Shown here in pieces: positions 56,735-64,000 of a stretch of 64,000 nucleotides of DNA. The DNA comes from Cryptomeria japonica (lineage: Eukaryota; Streptophyta; Pinopsida; Cupressales; Cupressaceae): positions 574,441,241 to 574,505,240 of the forward strand of contig NC_081410.1 of NCBI RefSeq assembly GCF_030272615.1, read 5' to 3'. Under the pieces are notes generated by a model. The model saw only the letters and a program-made list of their open reading frames with translations, was not told the origin of the DNA and did not search any database. The position numbers and the translations under genes are program-made. How positions within the stretch are numbered: the first letter of the stretch is position 1; the number at the start of each line of letters is the position of its first letter.

Positions 56735-58511
56735 CTATTTCTTGTGGAGACTCCAGAAGTCATTGACTTTTTGTTTCCCTTTTTTCCTTTCCACCTGTAA
56801 GAAAGGTGGATCATCCTTCATCTTTGATTCCTCTTGACATTTAGTTTCTTTTTCATTATGCTTCAACTTTCTAGATCCAAATTTCTTAGATGGACTAAGA
56901 TTCTCCCTTATTATAGGGGCTTCTTCAAAGAAAACCACTAAGATAGATGATTCTCCATTTATCATATTCATACTTTGATCAAAAGTGGAAAAAACCTCTT
57001 TAGGAAATAGAGAGTTAACGTCCTCAATAGGAATACTCTTTCTAATATTAAAATTATGGGGTCCGCATTCTCTTTTAACCCTATACCATTCTTAGTTGTC
57101 TCAACACTTACTTCTTTATTCAGCATGAAAGGATCTCTGCTTTCCTTTATGATAGCTCCAAAGACTTGGCAACCCACTTTCTCATAATTGGTACTTTCCA
57201 TAGTAACATTCTTAATCTGAGGGTTGTTGATATTACTATCAATATTCTGATGCTCATCACTATTATGCTCATCTAAAGTGGTCCTTCAGGATGATACCAA
57301 CATATTAGAGATGCTCTCACCTTCCTTGGTTTTATCTTTCCAAACTTTTGTGTTCCCTTCACTCGGTTTCAACACTTTGTTCTGGACTGGAGAAGGACAT
57401 TTTTTAGCCCAGTGATTTGACTTCTTGCAATTAAAGCAGACAAACGAGAAGATATCAAACTCAACATTATGCTCGCATGTTCCAAGTTTGGACACAATAT
57501 CAATAGATGTAGGAATATCCTTAGATTGGAGGATTCTAACACATATTCTGGCATATACTAGCCTTTTCCTAGCAGTAGACATAGGATCAATGGAGAGTTC
57601 CCCAAAATAACTAGCTATCCCCCTAAAACCATCTTCATTCCAATATTCCAATGGTAACCCAGGAAGACGGATCCATACAAGGACAACTTCATAAGAAAAT
57701 TCTGAATGGTCTAGCTTTAAAGACCATTTTTCTAAAGCCAAACAAGCCTTGCCAATAACCTAGGGTCCCTCGCATAGAATAGCCACCATGTCCTCCTCAC
57801 AAGAGAAACCCAAGGAGAAGAATCCTCTTGGTAAAGTAGAAACCTCTACTTGACCTTTGAGACACCATTTTCTTTTAACAAAAGTTCTAACAACCTCAAT
57901 ATTGGGACGAGGTCCCATAAATTTGCCAACTAGGAAGGAACCCATTAGAGAAATGTTATAACCAATAACAGAATCAGGAAGCACAATGGAAAACTTACCT
58001 AAATTTGGATCAAAAAGGTTCCAAACTATAGAATGAGAGGATTTTCCAATGGGTTTCACCCCAAAAATCAAAACCCATGGTTGATGAGGCTTGGGTCCCA
58101 TTGAACCTTTCCCCTTTTCTAACTCAGCATTCACACATGGGTCCTCAGTAATTTGACCCAAAATATTTGCCTCCATTGGACATGAAGTGGTAGACCCCGT
58201 GGGATCCACAATAATCCCCTCTGGCCCATCAAGCTTATCTCTTGAGGTCCATTTGAATTATTTTGTCCTATGCCTGCATCTGTTTCCCTTGATGCTTCCT
58301 CCAGATTCAAACCCAGTGCTCTCTCCTTGGCTACAAATTTGAAAATACCCTTCCTACCTAAGTTTTCATTACTCGGCTTCCCCCACCAAACATTAGTTTG
58401 ATGATATGTGCATAAAGGATTATTTGAGGAAGAAGCATGTTTTGATGGATGATAGAGTTTATGTCTTGCAAGATACTCCTTAAACCTTTGAATTTTAAGG
58501 AGATCATCCAT
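56735..58511 (-). pseudogene. LINE ORF1 (DUF4283-type with CCHC knuckle)
   Basis: ORF1 protein binds LINE RNA. From ATG 58511, MDDLLKIQRFKEYLARHKLY is followed by a frameshift near 58190. The RNA-binding part then runs VVRTFVKRKWCLKGQVEVST, LPRGFFSLGFSCEEDMVAIL (57790-57900) and WIRLPGLPLEYWNEDGFRGI (57600-57670). These are the hallmarks of the plant LINE and DUF4283 domain. The zinc knuckle CFNCKKSNHWAKKCP (57393-57437) is intact. One TAG at 57757 and another near 57284 interrupt it. The C-terminus to 56735 is Lys-rich and frameshifted. Confidence 0.85.
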
Positions 58512-58520
58512 AAGTTAGTG

Positions 58521-59626
58521 ATGAGGATGTCTTAGACCTTTTGTACTAGCTTGTGAAGGAGGGTTTATAGGTACTTTCATTCCTTGTTCATATTTTTCGA
58601 GTCCTTGTCCACTATAACCTTGTTTTGAGATTATATTATAGCCACTCCTATAATTATTTTTTAATTGTGACAAAGAAGGAAAATTGTCATGAATTTACTT
58701 AAATTTGTAGTGTAAGGACACATGGAGGGATCAAAGGGATAAGTAGATGAAGAAGGGATGTCATTTTTAAGGAATTTCTACTTGTTATCATCATTTATGT
58801 CCTTTTGATAAGTTGGTAAGAAGGGTTCCCATCATATAAAGACATGTCTTTAGTTAAAGCTATGTGAGGAGACAGGACACGAATAAAATGTATAACATCA
58901 TATTCCCTACAAATATGTTGATGATTAAGATAAGCTCTAGGAAAATAAGGAGGATCTAAAGATATTTATATACCCACATTTTGATCTTTCCCCCCCTTGC
59001 ACTAGAGTATGCACATGAGAAGAAGACGATATCATGTTGTTCTTCAGTGTTTTCTCTCCATTAAAGAGATAAAAGTATTGACTCTTTCCTCATTCACACT
59101 AGATACCCTAGGAGAGGTAAAGGTGTTAGTCTTTCCAATACCATCTTTAGAATTATCATTGCTATAAAATATTTTATGTGATATACATATGTAATGCATT
59201 CTCTTAGAAATATCATCACAAAACAACATGAAACAAACATGATTTGCAAGTAGGAAATATCTTTGAAATTCTAAAGATGCAATATGCAAGACTACAAACC
59301 AATCAAATTTAGTAAATAACTTTGAAATTATAAATATTCAATATGCAAGAAATAATGTAATCATATGTAAAATAGCAAATCAATTAGATTTAGTAAATTC
59401 CATTATGAAAATATACCAAATCATATTTGGAAACACAACAATATGCAACCCACAAGTCAATTTAAGAATAATAAATTAGGGTTTTTTTATGAAATTGACC
59501 ACTAAATTTAAGTAATTTAATTGCACATATATTTCGTGAGTGTAAAATTTAATGTTTAAGTGCCTACAAATATGATCTAAGAATGAAAAATCAGAAGGAA
59601 TGTAATGAGAGTCGGGTTCACTAAAA
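58521..59626 (-). other. LTR-A internal leader or gag remnant
   Basis: Between the LINE and the 5' LTR. Weak coding-like strings occur on the minus strand (for example SLYDGNPSYQLIKR near 58815-58860), but stops are frequent and no gag motif is convincing. No initiator-tRNA primer site is seen next to the LTR at 59627. Confidence 0.35.
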
Positions 59627-60594
59627 TGTAATAGTGGTAGAACTAGGATTTCACTAATTAATATATAATAAAACCACTAAATTACCTTGGGGACTTCTAC
59701 ATTGAAAGAGGGGTGAATCCAATAGATCTAGCCAAAATCCAAATAAGAAAAGGGCTGAAATTTTTATTTGATTCACTAATTTTTAGTTTGCCCCCACTTT
59801 CTAGTTGAAGGTTGGATGTGAATTGTGAAACTAGGGCTAAATAAGGGATAAGTGAAGAGAGACAACAATATCAAACTTTTATAGATGCCCCACAGAACCA
59901 CAAGTTGAGATCTGGGCAAAAGAAGATATTCAAAGCTTGTTTCCAAAAGTTTGGCCTAATTTTTTGGGACCAGGTAGTATAGATTCACTCTAGTCCTCCA
60001 ACTTTCACTACATGAAAAGTTAAACACGTTCATCATAGTCAACCTTGTCAGAATTCCTAAGTACAATTCCTAAGCCAATTCCTCGCATGCTAGAAGAGAG
60101 AAGAAAGTGTTATGGATAGGGGTTTTACTTGGGTCAAACCCTGATTTAGGAATTCACCTTGAATTGAATAATTTAAATACTAAAGTAAATGCTTAAATAT
60201 ATACCTCAAATCTATAATGGTTGATAGAAAGATTGATTATACCTCAAATCTACAATAGGTCAAGTGTAGCTATGCAGACGAAATTCCATCAAGGAGGGAG
60301 AGAGCCCACCTGGTCCTAAATTGGGACCTATTTAAGGGGAAATATGGTGTTGCTGGCTGCATTGGTTCAAGACCAAGGTGTGGAGTGCCCTGGTCCTCTA
60401 AAATCAAAATCAGGAACTCAACGACTAAGGGAGGGCAGCCCCAGAATGGGGCCAACCCAGTGGTGTCAATAGGTGACATCCAGGTTGGACTAAAAGGGAC
60501 CAAAATGGGCCTAAGGAAATAAAAATGGAACATGCTAAAGTCGAAGCACAAACATTAGGCGTAAATTGTATTGATTACAATTTACAACTCTACA
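59627..60594 (-). repeat. 5' LTR of LTR-A (968 bp, internally deleted)
   Basis: On the minus strand it starts TGTAGAGTTGTAAATTGTAA and ends CACTATTACA. It matches 40830-42057 except for a block of about 290 bases (equivalent to about 41437-41730), which is missing. A short repeat of TATACCTCAAATCTA (60199 and 60238) sits at the break. Confidence 0.78.
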
Positions 60595-60599
60595 ATAGT

Positions 60600-61948
60600 T
60601 AAGCTTTAAATTTTAAAGATTTGAAACTATGTTCTTCAAACTATGGTCTTTCTTGACTCCTATAAATGAGGACTAGTTACCATGAGACTCCATAGCACAT
60701 AGTCATAGGTATTCCATTTTTTTTTTTGAAAGCCTATTGGATGTTAGAGGGTGAAAGACAAGTGATGTTGGTCTTTCACACTATATGGACTTGTTTAGTA
60801 GTACAAATTATGAGCTTTTGGTTTATAGTCTTCTTCATTGTAATTTCCATCACGACTCTTATGTCAATGTTGTCGCTTGTTGTGGGAATTATTATTATGG
60901 TGGGGCAAAGTTAGACTAGGGTTCCACATCAACTAGGCATGTTTCTTAATTAGAGCACAAAGAATGTTTTTAATTACATTAGTAAAATCATAATGGGTTA
61001 GACGATAGTGGATGCATTCATTTTAAATGATTTAAAGGAAAAAAATGGTCACAATAGCATAGGCAAGGTGCAAGAGATCCTTTAAAAAATTCTTATAGAA
61101 AAAAATGGACAAGAAGAAAATGTAAGAAAGTATGACATCATTTCTATTATCATATGCACTATATTATATTATCTACTTGGTCTACAACAATGTTACTAGA
61201 AATGAGAAACAAGAAACAAGAAATAAGAAATGAAATGACAACGACAACATGACAAGAAATGAGATATTTATAGGTTGCCTAAAAGAAATGGATATACACA
61301 CATGCGCGTGCACACACACACATACAATAATTATAATTATAATTATAATTTATAATGAAAAGTAAAATATATATAAAAAATTTGAGTTTTTTAATTGTTT
61401 AATAATATATTGTATATAATTTTTAGTAGTGTAATATAAATCTATATTCAAATTTCAAACAATATAATACAAGTTTTAAATATATTAATATATTAATGTC
61501 TATTTGGAAAATGGAAATCTAATGATTAAATAGGCAGGGAAAAGTCTAGAAATACAGTAAAATGGAGAGGGAATAAATGAATGTCATACCTAACTCCTAG
61601 AAATCAGTAAGGAAAAGTCCTAAAGAAACAGATATTTTCATTCAAGGGCCCTTACAGGTCACGTTTCTGGTAACAAAGGTGTGCACTGCCTACTCTTCTA
61701 TGTTATTATCTACCAGTCTGCCTTGTTATAATCATCTACCAGTCTGGACTGTTATCATTAACCTTATATTCTAGCCTATCATCTATTCATCTGCACCTTA
61801 ATGCTAGGTTATTGAACGGCTCTACTTTAGGCTTCCTCTTTCCTCTCGTTTAAGATTCTATGGAGATGGAAAAAATTAGGGGTATAATGTCTTTTTCATT
61901 ATTTTATCCACACTATAAGATTCTACACTTGGTATTGACCTTATCTGG
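60600..61948. other. Flank upstream of the sulfotransferase-like gene
   Basis: AT-rich, with a poly-T run (60717-60728), short AAACAAGAAACAAGAAATAAG runs (61206-61240), a small (CA)n and (AATT)n patch at about 61293-61352, and a short repeat of ATCTACCAGTCTG (61708 and 61734). No gene was seen. The promoter of the downstream gene probably lies here, but no element can be fixed. Confidence 0.4.
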
Positions 61949-61969
61949 ATGATTTGTTTGACAGAATGT

Positions 61970-62688
61970 ATGGAGGAGAAACTAAATCTGGAGGTAATAG
62001 GGGCAGGCCTTTGCAGAACTGGCACGTCATCTTTGAGAGAGGCTCTCAAAATTTTAGGGTTTCACTGTTACCATTATACCGAAATGAAAAAGAATAATCA
62101 AATCAACCCATGGCTCGATATTTTATCTGGTAAGCCAATCACAAAGCAATGTTAATCTTCATTTCTATCTCTTACGACCTTAAGCTGTATTGTGTAATAT
62201 TGTTATCAGGGAAGTCAGAAGGTTGGAAGAGTATATTTAGTGGGTACACAGCAACAGTGAGCTGCCCATCTGTAACAGTGTATCGCAAATTGATGGAATT
62301 GTGTCCTGAGGCAAAGATAATCCTTACTGTGCGTGACACACAAATGTGGTATCAGAGTGTAAATGATACTGTTTACAGTGCTCGCAATGAATCCGGTGAT
62401 AAATCTACATCAGAGGAAGTCCTGAGTAGGTTGACAATGTGAGAAGGTATGTTCGATGGAAGGTTCGAAGGGAGAGAATACGCCATGAGTGTGTTTGAGG
62501 CACATATGGAATCTGTGAAGAAGTATGTGCCTTCTCATAAATTACTCGTATTCAATGTAAAGGAAGGATGGGTTCCTCTCTGCAATTTCTTGGGCGTTCC
62601 TCTGCCTCCAGCTGGTACACCGTTTCCTCACGTAAATAGTACAGCAGAAATCATTGAACGTAAATCTAAACAAACTATAGTATTATAG
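61970..62688 (+). pseudogene. Sulfotransferase-like P-loop gene, two exons, one premature stop
   Basis: Exon 1 is 61970-62129 and exon 2 is 62210-62688, joined by an 80-base phase-1 intron with GGTAAG donor and TTATCAG acceptor. The start ATG at 61970 (MEEKLNLEVIGAGLCRTGTS) fits the family; an in-frame ATG lies at 61949. The motif GAGLCRTGTSSLREAL is the PAPS-binding loop type of the Sulfotransfer_4 family. CPEAKIILTVRDTQMWYQSV is the second conserved block, and VFNVKEGWVPLCNFLGVPLP with FPHVN forms the usual end. Length is about 212 codons, near full length. A TGA at 62440-62442 falls where the family has Trp before a DG.F motif. Everything else is open, so this is a very recent pseudogene or a sequence error. 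The substrate is unknown. Confidence 0.8.
62130..62209 (+). other. Intron of the sulfotransferase-like gene
   Basis: GTAAGC at the 5' end and TTGTTATCAG at the 3' end. Removing it restores LDILSG-KSEGWKSIF in frame. Confidence 0.85.
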
Positions 62689-64000
62689 ATGTAGAAAAGC
62701 TTGTAAGGGGGTTTTAACAAACATAATGTGGATGGGCTGCCACATTTCATTATCTATATTTTTTTTTATATGTGGGAGTGGGGTTAGTAATTGTATGGGT
62801 TAACTTTGCAGGTATGTAGTGGCCGTATGAAATATCGTATGATCTTGTTTCATATGATCTTGAACTGGCTTTTTATCTATTTATAATTATGGTTTGGAGG
62901 TGTCATTCATCACATAAGTTGCTACATTAGAAAATCTAGTAAATAGTGTCTTAAATTTGATTTTGTAAGGATTCAACTAAAAAATAATCATGGTATCCTC
63001 CGTAATTGATTAAAAAATAACATTTGATGTTAGAACAATATCATTTCTTATGTGCAACCTAAATGAACATAATACCTTGGTACTACTGGAACTTTGTCAA
63101 GTCCTTGCAAAATTTACCTAAGAATCAAAACCTGTATGTCCTAACAAGCCTTCCTAAAGCCCTAAATTCTACATTATAATTTGTTGTTGACTTCCTATCC
63201 CTAATTGCCCCACCTTTATGTTATTATCTTGAATGTTGTGAGTCATGCATTTAGTAACCCCCTTGCTTAGTAACCAATGGGTCTTGTCATGATTTAATTT
63301 TTCTTAAGATCCTTAGTCTTTAAAGAGGTCTATGCAATGAAGATTGAAATCAAAGGCTAGCATGTACCTGTGGGCTATAGAGATCTATACTCTATCAAAG
63401 TCGTGCTTCTATAGAATGGTAACATCTATCTCGTAGATCTCATATGTTCACAAGGTGGAATTTTCTCTTTGTCCAATTTAGTGAGTTTTGATTGGTTGTG
63501 TGGGCCCACTTTTAGTTATTATATGAAAGAAAGTGCTTATTGTAGTTCCATGGCATCAAAGTGGAGGGTCTGAAATCCTACAATGAGAGCATAAAATAAT
63601 GACATGTGGCACGTTGAGTGTTTGTTGTCATGGAAAGTGTTGTTTCCCATGGCATGCTTCTATTGGTCTATATAATATTAATGGCATGCAAAGTATTTTC
63701 AAATTTATCTTGACCAATAGTAATCATAGATCTTGTAGCGATGTAATGAAATCAAAAGCTCACATTCAAAATTGATAACAATTCTACTAGATTCACTATT
63801 TGAGGATACAAGTAGTAATGGTGAAATGACTTGTTTTGGTCAAATTTTTTACCATTTGAGAGTAATAAATACACTACCAGGATTGCCTCAACAAATACTT
63901 TCTATTGCACTTGTGAAATTTTTTTAAAATTGAAACTCACTATGAAGTTTGTTATCAAAAGTAGGTTTGCTACAATTTGACATGTAAGTGGTCATCTTGA
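62689..64000. other. Unassigned stretch after the sulfotransferase-like gene
   Basis: No ORF, RNA gene or element boundary was recognised. It is AT-rich single-copy-looking sequence. The 3' UTR of the preceding gene probably covers its first few hundred bases. Confidence 0.4.

Larger units (their letters stand above)
47300..58520 (-). mobile_element. Long LINE (L1-type), minus strand, with three nested insertions
   Basis: ORF1 (58511-56735), endonuclease (56640-55857), reverse transcriptase (52115-49960), zinc-binding C-terminus and RNase H (48870-47320) follow in the normal order on the minus strand. They are interrupted by a gag-protease LTR element, a hAT-type MITE and a larger inverted-repeat element. 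Removing the LTR element and one target copy joins FWNDEAQK to VDRNAMF in frame. Without insertions the LINE would be about 6.1 kb. Stops and frameshifts throughout indicate it is inactive. Its 3' end near 47300 is approximate. Confidence 0.82.
40830..60594 (-). mobile_element. LTR-A: LTR-bounded unit with several nested insertions
   Basis: Two related LTRs in minus orientation lie at 40830-42057 and 59627-60594. A polypurine tract directly right of the left copy identifies it as the 3' LTR of a minus-strand element. The outer flanks are ATAAT (40825-40829) and ATAGT (60595-60599), a 4-of-5 target-site match. Subtracting the copia solo LTR and the LINE with its own insertions leaves about 5 kb of internal sequence, with an accessory ORF but no recognisable gag or pol. 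It would then be a non-autonomous or gutted relative of LTR-1. Alternatively the two LTRs could belong to different copies; the imperfect target match leaves that open. Confidence 0.55.

Noticed and set aside
1-64000. tRNA, rRNA or other structured RNA genes
   Set aside because: None could be recognised by eye; a covariance-model scan would be needed for a firm negative.

Overview
This is a stretch of large-genome plant nuclear DNA, most like a gymnosperm such as a conifer. It is AT-rich, very gene-poor and almost filled with old, nested transposable elements. The inference rests on the long LTRs, the stop-ridden chromovirus, copia and LINE copies, and the layers of insertion within insertion. 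The species cannot be named from the sequence. Only one candidate single-copy host gene is visible: a two-exon sulfotransferase-like gene at about 61.97-62.69 kb, which carries one premature stop.

Layout, left half. 1-3689 is the 3' end of an LTR retrotransposon (LTR-1): a broken accessory ORF with charged, coiled-coil-like segments and a C-terminal membrane segment, then a polypurine tract and a 3' LTR. 3743-12197 is a complete but decayed Ty3/gypsy chromovirus (gypsy-2). It abuts a 160-codon minus-strand ORF with only two stops. 14.66-16.5 kb is the 5' LTR, primer site and gag of a truncated Ty1/copia element. 17.63-19.13 kb is tandem-repeat DNA. From 19.16 to 33.37 kb lies a minus-strand transposase-like gene cut in two by a second gypsy element (gypsy-3, 20922-32229); the reading frame resumes across the insertion when one target-site copy is removed. 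A 1.9-kb ACATAC-type microsatellite sits at the gene's 5' end.

Layout, right half. 36.6-40.4 kb holds two plus-strand LINE pieces head to tail: a 3' end with RNase H, then ORF1 plus the ORF2 endonuclease. 40830-60594 is a minus-strand LTR-bounded unit (LTR-A) whose LTRs resemble LTR-1. Four or more later insertions are stacked inside it: a copia solo LTR (43791-45098, perfect 5-bp target duplication); a long minus-strand LINE (about 58.5-47.3 kb); and, inside that LINE, a gag-protease-only non-autonomous gypsy element (52121-55851), a 299-bp hAT-type MITE (50693-50991) and a 1.1-kb inverted-repeat DNA element (48875-49959). 60.6-64 kb is the flank carrying the sulfotransferase-like gene.

There is no operon-like organisation. 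The genes relate to one another as mobile elements and their hosts. The gag-protease element is related in sequence to gypsy-2 and could have been mobilised by a relative of it. The most unusual items are the split transposase-like gene with its oddly bounded introns, the two membrane-anchored accessory ORFs of the LTR-1/LTR-A group, and the hugely asymmetric LTRs of gypsy-3.
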